The notes beneath the pieces are model-generated. The model was not told where the DNA came from and did no database searches. It was given only the letters and a program-made list of their open reading frames with translations. From assembly GCA_910587515.1 (NCBI GenBank), contig CAJULW010000003.1, forward strand, positions 1 to 31,570: a stretch of DNA of 31,570 nucleotides, in the 5' to 3' direction. The position numbers and the translations under genes were made by a program. This DNA comes from an uncultured Duncaniella sp. (GTDB lineage: Bacteria; Bacteroidota; Bacteroidia; Bacteroidales; Muribaculaceae). This document shows, piece after piece, positions 24,991 through 31,570 of this stretch (position 1 is its first letter; each line of letters starts with the position of its first letter).

Positions 24991-25908
24991 ATGGCAAAGT
25001 TCCGGATAAACATACTCGGTTGCGGATCTGCAACACCGACTGTACGACACCAACCGTCATGTCAAGTTGTGGATTTTCGTGATAAACTGTTCATGATTGA
25101 CTGCGGTGAGGGTGCTCAATTGCAATTCAGACGCCTCGGTCTTAAATTTTCACGTCTTAACCATATATTCATCTCTCATCTTCACGGAGATCACCTTTTC
25201 GGGCTTCCAGGTCTTCTGTCGACCATGGCGCTCCATGACACAAGCGGTTCCGTAACAATTCATATTTTCCGAGAGGGAGCACGGCTACTCAAAGAATGGA
25301 TGGATTTTTTCAACCGCAAGTCTCCGTTTGAAATCATATATGACATAATCGAGGAAGGCGAACACCGTGTGCTCTATGAAGACCAAGGGCTGACAATAGA
25401 GACTTTCCCATTGTATCACCGCACCCCTTGCAACGGCTTTATATTTCGTGAGAAACCGAAATTGAGACATCTGAAAGGCGACGCTGTGGCATTTCATAAA
25501 ATACCGGTAGCCGCCATAAAATCTATAAAAGAAGGGGCGGATTTCGTGACAGAAGACGGACGTGTGATACCAAACGTTATGCTTACGACCGATGCTGATC
25601 CGTCGATGAGCTATGCCTATTGCAGCGACACAATGATGGATATGCGCGTAGTTGATGATATAAGAGGGATAGACACAGTCTATCATGAAGCGACATACGA
25701 CGATTCAATGACCGAACGCGCGCGCGAACGCGGACATTCGACCTCACGTCAAGCTGCGCAGATAGCCCGTGCTGCGAAAGCCAAACGGCTCATCATAGGG
25801 CATTATTCCAAACGTTACAATTCCGAGGATATATTACTCGCCCAAGCATCTGAAGAATTTCCTGATGTAAAACTTGCCAACGAGGGGCTACGCATAGACC
25901 TTGAATGA
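24991..25908 (+). CDS. rnz: Ribonuclease Z (tRNA 3'-end processing)
   Basis: The 305-residue protein is a metallo-beta-lactamase-fold endonuclease of the usual RNase Z length. The zinc-binding HLHGDH motif lies at 63-68 within FISHLHGDHLFGLPGLLS. The exosite region follows, then YCSDT with a metal-binding Asp, and the late His in the GHSTSRQAA and GHYSKRY segments. It cuts tRNA precursors next to the discriminator base and acts in the cytoplasm. Its promoter is back-to-back with that of the helicase. Confidence 0.95.
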   Translation: MAKFRINILGCGSATPTVRHQPSCQVVDFRDKLFMIDCGEGAQLQFRRLGLKFSRLNHIFISHLHGDHLFGLPGLLSTMALHDTSGSVTIHIFREGARLLKEWMDFFNRKSPFEIIYDIIEEGEHRVLYEDQGLTIETFPLYHRTPCNGFIFREKPKLRHLKGDAVAFHKIPVAAIKSIKEGADFVTEDGRVIPNVMLTTDADPSMSYAYCSDTMMDMRVVDDIRGIDTVYHEATYDDSMTERARERGHSTSRQAAQIARAAKAKRLIIGHYSKRYNSEDILLAQASEEFPDVKLANEGLRIDLE

Positions 25909-25938
25909 CAATCATACTTTGATACAAATTACAATACC

Positions 25939-26871
25939 ATGAACCGAATTTTATTTTTAATCACATTATCATTGGTAATGACAGGCGTTTACGCCCAAGA
26001 CGACATTCAGGATTTATCTATGGAGGAGCAGGAACAGTTGGCATACATGATGTCCGACTCGATATCGGGAAAGATTGGTAAAATTTCATTGCCAAGCGCG
26101 AACTGCACCGTAAATGTGCCAGACGGTTTTGTTTATCTTGACCCGGCACAATCTCGCCACCTGCTTATGGATTATTGGAATAATCCGGAAAATAGTGTTA
26201 CGGACATCCTTGGCATAATGGTCAAGAATTCCGCTAAAACATTCTACGACATAGAAACGGCCTACGTGATTTCATACGAAAACGCAGGCTACGTATCAGA
26301 CGAGGATGCGGATGAGATGAATTACGATGAATTGCTGAAAGAAATTCAAGACGGACTCAAAGAAGAAAACGAACAAAACCCGGACGCTCCGCAATGGGAA
26401 CTTGTCAGATGGGCATGGCAACCTGCATACAACCGCGACAAGAAAGTAATCTCCTGGGCGAAACATTACAGAATCAACGGTGACCACGAGGTAATAAACT
26501 ATGATGTGCGCGTGCTTGGTAAAGCGGGTTTCGTCGTGATAACAGCCATCGGTGACCCAAGTGCGAAAGACCAGATGCTTGCTGACAATTCCGCTATAAT
26601 CGGCAGCGTAAATTACATTGACGGATACAAATATTCAGACTTCAATCCGGACACAGACCATATAGCTGAATGGACCATAGGCGGATTAATCGCAGGCAAA
26701 GTCCTGACAAAAGTGGGCTTATGGGCCTTTTTGGCAAAATTTTCCAAAATAATCATCATCGCGATAATAGCCGCTATCGGAGTCTTCCGTAAAAAAATCG
26801 CAACGTTTTTCGGACGTCGAAAAGATAAATCCGAAACGGATGAAAAAGAAAATCCTCAACCGGCAGAATAA
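25939..26871 (+). CDS. DUF2167 membrane-anchored protein
   Basis: The 310-residue protein has a signal peptide (residues 1-19, ending GVYAQ). The DUF2167 domain follows at about 45-245, with hallmark phrases SLPSANCTVNVPDGFVYLD, WELVRWAWQPAYNRDKK and SWAKHYRINGDHE. C-terminal membrane spans lie at about 245-288, with a basic acidic-rich tail in the cytosol. The function of the family is unknown. It lies 30 bases after RNase Z and 48 before the aminopeptidase on the same strand. Confidence 0.85.
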   Translation: MNRILFLITLSLVMTGVYAQDDIQDLSMEEQEQLAYMMSDSISGKIGKISLPSANCTVNVPDGFVYLDPAQSRHLLMDYWNNPENSVTDILGIMVKNSAKTFYDIETAYVISYENAGYVSDEDADEMNYDELLKEIQDGLKEENEQNPDAPQWELVRWAWQPAYNRDKKVISWAKHYRINGDHEVINYDVRVLGKAGFVVITAIGDPSAKDQMLADNSAIIGSVNYIDGYKYSDFNPDTDHIAEWTIGGLIAGKVLTKVGLWAFLAKFSKIIIIAIIAAIGVFRKKIATFFGRRKDKSETDEKENPQPAE

Positions 26872-26919
26872 TAATGATATATCAACGAATCGATAATTAA
26901 CTCTTATATTTTTAAGAAC

Positions 26920-28704
26920 ATGAAAAACCTCATAATCGAACGCATTGTAGCATTCCGCAATGAAATGGACAAAACCGGAGTGAAAGCCGCGATACTTCCA
27001 CGCACGGACGCACATCTCAGTGAATATATATCAGACCATTGGCATATCGTACGATATTTAAGCGGATTCACCGGTTCGGCGGGCTCCATGGTTATAACGG
27101 ATAAAGAGGCTCTCTTATGGGTCGACAGCCGATATTTTCTTCAAGGCGCACAGCAGATCGAAGGAACGGGCATCGTGCTTATGAAAGACGGTCTGCCCGA
27201 CACACCTTCAATCACGGAATACCTATGCGAACACCTATCCAAGGGAGACAAAGTAGGCATCAACGGAATGTTGATGTCGATTGACGAAACAGCAACTTTA
27301 AGTAAACGTTTGGGTGGATGTGATATAAGTCTTGATGTCGATTTTGATCCGATTGACAATATCTGGAAAGACCGCCCTGCCCTACCATCCGGCAAAATCT
27401 TTATCCATGATGAAAAATATGCCGGAGAATCCGCCCAGTCAAAGATCACAAGAATACTGTCTGAAGCGCATCGACAGGGAGCACAAGCCTATTTCACCTC
27501 CGCGCTCGACGAAATTGCATGGGTACTCAACATACGGTCGAACGACGTGCCGTGCAATCCTGTCGCCACCTCATTCCTTTATCTTTCCAATAAAGGAAGC
27601 ATACTTTTCGTTGATGAGGCCAAAATGACACCGGAAGTAGCCATATATCTCAAAGATGCCAATGTGAGTGTCGAACCATATTCCTCCATTCTGACCGGCC
27701 TCGCCGCTATTCCGAAAGACGTGACTGTTTTGCTCAGCGGAAGTCGTGCATCCGGAGCTATAGCACATGTGCTTGAAGGTCACTACGTAAAAGGTGAATC
27801 GCCTGTCGCCATGCCTAAAGCTATCAAAAACGATGTACAGATCTCAGGTATCCGAAACGCACATCTCCGTGATGGCGTCGCAATGGTCAGGTCTTTGATC
27901 GAAATCAACCGGACAATAGAAGAAGGAAAGCCGTTGACTGAAATCGGAGTGGCAGACATATTACTCAAACACCGTAAAGCCGAAGACCTATATTTCGATC
28001 TGAGTTTCGATAGTATATGCGGCTTCGGTCCACACGGAGCGATAGTCCACTATTCAGCGACACCCGAAAGCAACCTGACAATCTCCAAAGGAAATTTGTT
28101 GCTCATCGATTCAGGAGCTAACTATATTGACGGAACGACCGATATAACACGTACTATCGCGATAGGAATCCCATCCGCTGAAATGCGCCACGATTTTACA
28201 CTCGTGATGAAAGGACATATCGCGATCGCGACTTCTATATTCCCTGAGGGTACAAGAGGAGCCCAGCTTGACGCACTCGCACGCATACCATTATGGAAAG
28301 AAGGCAAAAGCTATCTACATGGCACTGGCCATGGTGTAGGCCATTTCCTTAATGTACACGAGGGCCCACAGAGCATACGTTTGAACGATACACTCGCGCC
28401 TTTGACACCGGGAATGCTGACATCCAATGAACCAGGAGTCTATCTATCCGAAAGATATGGTATACGATGTGAAAATCTCGTTCTAACAATACCTCATTCA
28501 GAAACCGAATTCGGTAAATTTTATTCCTTCGAGACAATCACGCTTTGTCCTTTCGACCGGTCTCTATTTGAAATCTCTATCATGAGTGAAGAAGAGATCG
28601 AATGGGTAAATAATTACCATCGCACAGTCTATGACAGTCTCTCACCAATGCTCAACCAAGATGAACGCGAATGGCTTGCTACAGCAACCGCTCCGCTTTG
28701 TTAA
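26920..28704 (+). CDS. Xaa-Pro aminopeptidase (aminopeptidase P, peptidase family M24B)
   Basis: The 594-residue size fits the long, eukaryote-like aminopeptidase P group with two creatinase N-terminal domains. The catalytic M24 domain starts near 310. The five metal ligands are recognisable: Asp397 (DSGANY), Asp408 (TTDITRT), His471 (HGTGHGVG), Glu504 (NEPGVY) and Glu518 (CENLVL). It removes an N-terminal residue when proline is second, using two divalent metal ions. There is no signal peptide, so it is cytoplasmic. It is probably co-transcribed with the carbonic anhydrase 24 bases downstream. Confidence 0.95.
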   Translation: MKNLIIERIVAFRNEMDKTGVKAAILPRTDAHLSEYISDHWHIVRYLSGFTGSAGSMVITDKEALLWVDSRYFLQGAQQIEGTGIVLMKDGLPDTPSITEYLCEHLSKGDKVGINGMLMSIDETATLSKRLGGCDISLDVDFDPIDNIWKDRPALPSGKIFIHDEKYAGESAQSKITRILSEAHRQGAQAYFTSALDEIAWVLNIRSNDVPCNPVATSFLYLSNKGSILFVDEAKMTPEVAIYLKDANVSVEPYSSILTGLAAIPKDVTVLLSGSRASGAIAHVLEGHYVKGESPVAMPKAIKNDVQISGIRNAHLRDGVAMVRSLIEINRTIEEGKPLTEIGVADILLKHRKAEDLYFDLSFDSICGFGPHGAIVHYSATPESNLTISKGNLLLIDSGANYIDGTTDITRTIAIGIPSAEMRHDFTLVMKGHIAIATSIFPEGTRGAQLDALARIPLWKEGKSYLHGTGHGVGHFLNVHEGPQSIRLNDTLAPLTPGMLTSNEPGVYLSERYGIRCENLVLTIPHSETEFGKFYSFETITLCPFDRSLFEISIMSEEEIEWVNNYHRTVYDSLSPMLNQDEREWLATATAPLC

Positions 28705-28728
28705 AATAACCGGTATATCCTAAATTAC

Positions 28729-29265
28729 ATGGCTCTTATAATTCCAGTCAGAGGCTTCCAACCAGAAATCGGGCCGGACACATTTCTTGCCGAAAACGCG
28801 ACAGTGGTCGGAGATGTTGTCATGGGAAGCGAATGTAGCGTATGGTTCAATACTGTCATCCGTGGTGACGTCAACTCTATCCGTATAGGCAACCGCGTAA
28901 ATATACAGGACGGATCCGTACTCCATACCCTTTATAAAAAATCGACTATCGAGATCGGAAACGATGTTTCCATAGGGCACAACGTCACTATCCACGGAGC
29001 GAAAATCCATGACTATGCCCTTATCGGAATGGGTGCTGTGGTGATGGACGACGCGGAAGTTGGAGAAAATGCACTTGTGGCAGCCGGATCAGTAGTCCTG
29101 TCCCGCACAAAAATCGGCCCCAATGAACTTTGGGGTGGCGCTCCGGCAAAATTCATAAAAATGGTCGATCCGGATACCTCCCGTGAACTCAACACAAAGA
29201 TAGCCCGCAACTATTTGATGTATTCACGTTGGTATACCGATCCTGACGCTCCTACTGATTTTTAA
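28729..29265 (+). CDS. Gamma-class carbonic anhydrase-like protein
   Basis: The 178-residue left-handed beta-helix protein has hexapeptide repeats throughout (NSIRIGNRVNIQDGSVLH and IGMGAVVMDDAEVGENALVAAG). Three zinc-binding histidines fall at His66, His84 and His89, as in the Cam/YrdA group, and the protein has the compact length of that group. It would interconvert CO2 and bicarbonate as a trimer, although many relatives lack measured activity. It ends 35 bases before an unusually perfect palindromic terminator. Confidence 0.92.
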   Translation: MALIIPVRGFQPEIGPDTFLAENATVVGDVVMGSECSVWFNTVIRGDVNSIRIGNRVNIQDGSVLHTLYKKSTIEIGNDVSIGHNVTIHGAKIHDYALIGMGAVVMDDAEVGENALVAAGSVVLSRTKIGPNELWGGAPAKFIKMVDPDTSRELNTKIARNYLMYSRWYTDPDAPTDF

Positions 29266-29299
29266 AACCATCTATCCAACTGATTTTGACTTCTTTTAG

Positions 29300-29339
29300 A
29301 AATGCCATAAAAATTCGACGTCGAATTTTTATGGCATTT
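29300..29339. terminator. Terminator formed by a perfect 40-bp palindrome
   Basis: AAATGCCATAAAAATTCGAC (29300-29319) is followed immediately by its exact reverse complement (29320-29339), with no unpaired loop. It lies just after the carbonic anhydrase and ends in a short T-rich tract. It is most simply a bidirectional terminator. Confidence 0.75.
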
Positions 29340-29431
29340 CTTCATATCCGATCTACAATATCTCTGAAAGCCGTATTTTCAGTTGTTTTATAAATATACA
29401 CTAAAAAAATCATCCAAATAAAGGCTTGCTA

Positions 29432-29462
29432 TTGTATGAAACAAAAAAAATATCTACCTTTG
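29432..29462 (+). promoter_or_regulatory. Promoter of the tRNA-Leu gene
   Basis: TTG (29432-29434) and an exact TACCTTTG -7 box (29455-29462) are 20 bases apart. They lie about 76 bases upstream of the mature tRNA 5' end, implying a processed leader. Confidence 0.6.
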
Positions 29463-29537
29463 CACCTGTCTAAGTTTCAGATGGTATATTATACCTACAA
29501 ACTACGGGAAATTTGATATTCCCCAACCGAAAATGAT

Positions 29538-29619
29538 GCCCGGATGGCGGAATCGGTAGACGCGACGGTCTCAAACACCGTTGGAGCAATCCATCCCGGT
29601 TCGATCCCGGGTCCGGGTA
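29538..29619 (+). tRNA. tRNA-Leu, anticodon CAA
   Basis: The acceptor strands GCCCGGA (29538-29544) and TCCGGGT (29612-29618, G-T at the first pair) enclose a leucine-type tRNA. It has a D-arm with GGTAGACG, an anticodon stem ACGGT/ACCGT around loop CTCAAAC (anticodon CAA), a short variable arm and a T-arm CCCGG-TTCGATC-CCGGG. The discriminator is A and CCA is not encoded, as usual in Bacteroidales. Its 3' end is repeated 230 bases downstream. Confidence 0.93.
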
Positions 29620-29620
29620 C
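29608..29620 (+). repeat. Attachment-site copy 1 (attL-like) at the tRNA-Leu 3' end
   Basis: CGGGTCCGGGTAC occurs here, overlapping the T-arm and acceptor of the tRNA, and again at 29838-29850, exactly 230 bases apart. Direct repeats of a tRNA 3' end are the mark of integrase-mediated insertion. NBU1-type mobilisable units of Bacteroides are known to use a leucine tRNA gene. Confidence 0.7.
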
Positions 29621-29837
29621 GAAAACAAAAGCTAAGTGTTGAATAATCAATTACTTAGCTTTTTCTTTTGCCTAAATTTTCCCCACATTTTCCCCACATC
29701 TGCTGAATATTTTGCAATTCAGTTGAAACGGATTAAATTCCAATGTCGTTGTAATATATTGAAATACAGTTTGCTTGCTGTGATTTTCTTCATTTTGCTT
29801 TTTACCCACATTTTCCCCACTTTAATATTTTCAAATG
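29620..29837. mobile_element. Short remnant of a tRNA-integrating element
   Basis: The DNA between the two direct repeats holds no gene. It has a terminator just after the tRNA (29627-29663). It also has two clusters of an 11-base motif TTTTCCCCACA: tandem copies at 29677-29687 and 29688-29698, then variant copies at 29801-29810 and 29811-29820. Such motif clusters near an attachment site resemble integrase arm-binding sites. The element is either a scar left after internal deletion or a minimal non-coding insert. Confidence 0.55.
29627..29663 (+). terminator. Terminator inside the inserted segment, next to the tRNA
   Basis: AAAAGCTAAGT (29627-29637) and ACTTAGCTTTT (29653-29663) form an 11-bp stem followed by T-rich sequence. 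A smaller inner repeat TTGA/TCAA lies in the loop. It probably terminates the tRNA transcript in place of the displaced terminator at 29855-29886. Confidence 0.75.
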
Positions 29838-29850
29838 CGGGTCCGGGTAC
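29838..29850 (+). repeat. Attachment-site copy 2 (attR-like)
   Basis: This is the second CGGGTCCGGGTAC. Outside it, the sequence continues directly into a terminator hairpin, as would be expected of the region that originally followed the tRNA gene. Confidence 0.7.
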
Positions 29851-29854
29851 AAAT

Positions 29855-29886
29855 AAGTCCTGATAATCTTACGATTATCGGGACTT
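29855..29886 (+). terminator. Probable original tRNA-Leu terminator, displaced
   Basis: AAGTCC-T-GATAATC (29855-29868) pairs with GATTATC-G-GGACTT (29873-29886) around the loop TTAC, a 14-bp stem with one T-G pair, followed by tctctttt. Directly joined to the tRNA 3' end it would be a normal tRNA terminator. Confidence 0.75.
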
Positions 29887-30461
29887 TCTCTTTTATGTAC
29901 TAAATGTATCTGAATGGCAGCAACAAGACACTTCGTTTTCTTTCCTGTTATATCTTTAAAATGTAAAAACATGATGTTGTAAAATAATTACGGATATAGG
30001 GGATCACACTTACAATGAATGATAGTTTACGAGGCTAAACCACAGTTTAATCTCATAATGGGGGGTTGATGAAATAATACTGCTTACTGGCTATTTTATA
30101 TTCTTGAAGTGCCATTCTAAAAGATGCTTCAATAGAGAATCGGATATGTTTAATGTTTATAAAAGCGTGTAATATATGCTGGCATAAAAGCTACGGTCTT
30201 GATATTTACCCAATTGTCCAGAATGTTCACGGCAAACGAGTATATCGGACAAAGTGCCAGCTTATATGTTTGCCCATTCCGGCCTATTTTTACCCAACGA
30301 CTTACCGATTTGCAACAGTTTTCATATGTAGGCAAATCGAATATCAAACTTTTTCAAAAAATATATAGTTATCCTAAAGAAACCTGTTCATTATAAGAGA
30401 TTTTCATAGAAATTGAGTAGCTTTACACTCGGATTGAGCTATAATAAACTTTTTGACAAAC
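29887..30461. other. Intergenic region, no supported gene
   Basis: About 575 AT-rich bases hold several short open frames on both strands (for example 30150-30347 minus and 30199-30396 plus, fully overlapping each other). None has a recognised motif. A minus-strand stretch ending near 30053 reads IRFSIEASFRMALQEYKIASK and may be a decayed gene tail. I see no tRNA, riboswitch or clear promoter. Confidence 0.4.
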
Positions 30462-31214
30462 ATGTATATGGATAGTATAATCCGTTTGGTCAAAGAAACC
30501 AAAGGGATAATTGAAAATCGAGAGATGGCGAGTAATGTAAAGGAAAAAGGGGTTGCCGATTACGTTACGCAAGTGGACATTGCTATACAGGATTTTCTGA
30601 AAAAGGAACTATATGCTCTTGCACCAGACATACAGTTTCTCGGAGAGGAAAGCGGCTTACAACCGATGGACACAGACAGCTATTGGATTCTTGATCCCAT
30701 TGACGGGACAACCAATCTTATACACGACTATCAGCATAGCGTGGTCTCATTGGCTCTTTGTCGCCAAAAGGAGATTGTCATGGGCATTGTCTACGACCCG
30801 TTTCATGATGAATTTTTTTCTGCTGTCAAAAGCGAAGGAAGCTTCTTAAACGGCCGGCAGATACATGTATCATATTCAGAAAATCTCTCAGAAACCATAA
30901 TAGGCATTGGCACAGCAAAAAGAGAGTGTGCCAAAGAGAACTTCGCCAGGTTTCTGAAAGTTTATGAAAATTCACAAGATATTAGACGTCTTGGTTCCGC
31001 TGCTTTGGAATTGGCGTATACTGCGTGTGGCCGGCAAGGCGGATATTTCGAGGGATATTTAAACCCATGGGATTATGCAGCAGGCATGCTTCTGATACAA
31101 GAGGCTGGAGGGAAAGTGACCGACTGGAACGGAAATGCACTTGATCCGACTCAAGCAAGTCAAGTAGCCGGGACAAACGGACGAGTCCACGAAAAGTTAC
31201 TCAAACTATTATAA
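30462..31214 (+). CDS. Inositol monophosphatase family protein
   Basis: The protein is 250 residues from the ATG at 30462 (an in-frame TTG at 30453 and an ATG at 30468 are alternatives). It shows the family metal site: GEESG with the catalytic Glu, WILDPIDGTTNLIHDY with two Asp, and the late WDYAAGMLLIQEAGG motif with the third Asp. The group removes phosphate from inositol phosphate or related small phosphate esters using Mg2+, in the cytoplasm. The exact substrate cannot be assigned. Its stop overlaps the start of the broken DUF6194 gene (TAATG), suggesting former translational coupling. Confidence 0.92.
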   Translation: MYMDSIIRLVKETKGIIENREMASNVKEKGVADYVTQVDIAIQDFLKKELYALAPDIQFLGEESGLQPMDTDSYWILDPIDGTTNLIHDYQHSVVSLALCRQKEIVMGIVYDPFHDEFFSAVKSEGSFLNGRQIHVSYSENLSETIIGIGTAKRECAKENFARFLKVYENSQDIRRLGSAALELAYTACGRQGGYFEGYLNPWDYAAGMLLIQEAGGKVTDWNGNALDPTQASQVAGTNGRVHEKLLKLL

Positions 31215-31570
31215 TGAATATACAGAAAGAATTACAACAGTCCTCCATAGGTAAAGCGGTTTTTCGGTTTAACAACGTGGATGTCACACCGGAAACGATA
31301 CGGGCAATCATGATAAATGAGGTTGTCCCCTAATGCCCTGAAGATGATTTCTATGGAAAACCGAATGCCGCATATATGTCAACGGCAATTCCATTGTTCC
31401 GAAAAGCCGGGATAGAGGTGAATTCCGCACTTTGTTCGGAGAATTGCCCAAACGTCCATGCAAAGGTAGTATTGTGGATATGCCATATAACTTTACTGCA
31501 AAGAATGTCATTATGCCGCATCCGGTCTATGCGTGGATGGGTTGGATTTGCGCTTTGAGCCCATCCGAAA
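31214..31570 (+). pseudogene. DUF6194-like gene, decayed and running off the window
   Basis: An ATG overlapping the preceding stop opens a 39-codon frame (VTPETIRAIMINEVVP near its end) that stops at 31331-31333. A different frame from 31348 to the window edge reads SRDRGEFRTLFGELPKRP, then MPHPVYAWMGWICALSPSE. That is the C-terminal signature of DUF6194 proteins (MPHPVYxWMxWVCVLNPS). The N-terminal and C-terminal parts are in different frames and the middle is too short, so the gene carries at least one stop or frameshift and probably a deletion. Function of the family is unknown. Confidence 0.55.

Noticed and set aside
29620..29837. CRISPR-like repeats from the TTTTCCCCACA motif
   Set aside because: Copies are only 11 bases, partly tandem without spacers, and there are no cas genes.
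30150..30396. Overlapping small open frames on both strands
   Set aside because: Both strands are open over the same bases with no motif or promoter, so neither can be supported as a gene.

Overview
This window looks like chromosomal DNA of a gut Bacteroidales bacterium, most likely in or near the Muribaculaceae. The evidence is Bacteroidetes-type promoters (-7 box TAnnTTTG), many short lipoproteins with Bacteroidetes-style lipoboxes, a PepSY-like lipoprotein, DUF2167 and DUF4377 proteins, SUKH and Imm51-type immunity proteins, and a tRNA-Leu(CAA) followed by what looks like an integration scar. The family-level placement is inference, because there is no rRNA or marker alignment to use.

Layout. 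(a) 119-4290: divergent secreted carbohydrate enzymes, a GH105/GH88-type unsaturated glucuronyl/galacturonyl hydrolase and a GH3 beta-glucosidase/xylosidase with a PA14 insert. Terminators lie outside both and promoters lie between them. No SusC/SusD pair is in the window. (b) 4513-8100: an AT-rich island with every gene on the minus strand. Read in that direction it has a frameshifted C-terminal remnant of a tyrosine recombinase, a BatD-like membrane protein, an Imm51-like protein, a SUKH (SMI1/KNR4) protein, an orphan 76-codon fragment and a small membrane protein. Short, related, hairpin-prone elements lie between the genes. This matches the recombinase-associated orphan-immunity arrays (acquired interbacterial defence, AID) known from gut Bacteroidales, here with a dead recombinase. 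(c) 8334-9095: exonuclease III. (d) 9304-15051: a complete five-gene tripartite MacAB-TolC-like efflux operon (ATPase, two permeases, adaptor, outer-membrane factor). (e) 15293-17921: a Crp/Fnr regulator, an NSS sodium symporter and a PepSY-like lipoprotein. (f) 18210-19665: a TetR regulator and a lipoprotein whose promoter carries a TetR-type palindrome over its -33 element. (g) 19794-24764: a second accessory or defence-flavoured stretch with an unrecognised protein, an McrC restriction remnant broken by one in-frame stop, a DUF4377 lipoprotein, and a large SF1 helicase fused to a C-terminal PD-(D/E)xK-like nuclease. (h) 24991-29265: housekeeping genes (RNase Z, DUF2167 membrane protein, M24 aminopeptidase P, gamma carbonic anhydrase). 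(i) 29538-31570: tRNA-Leu, a 230-bp integrative-element scar bounded by 13-bp direct repeats, an inositol monophosphatase-family gene, and a decayed DUF6194 gene running off the window.

The most interesting material is the decayed recombinase/immunity-gene island at 4513-8100 with its intergenic elements, the tRNA-Leu scar with an apparent replacement terminator, and the 909-aa helicase-nuclease beside the broken McrC. None of these is proved new by sequence reading alone. Each has a concrete test listed below.
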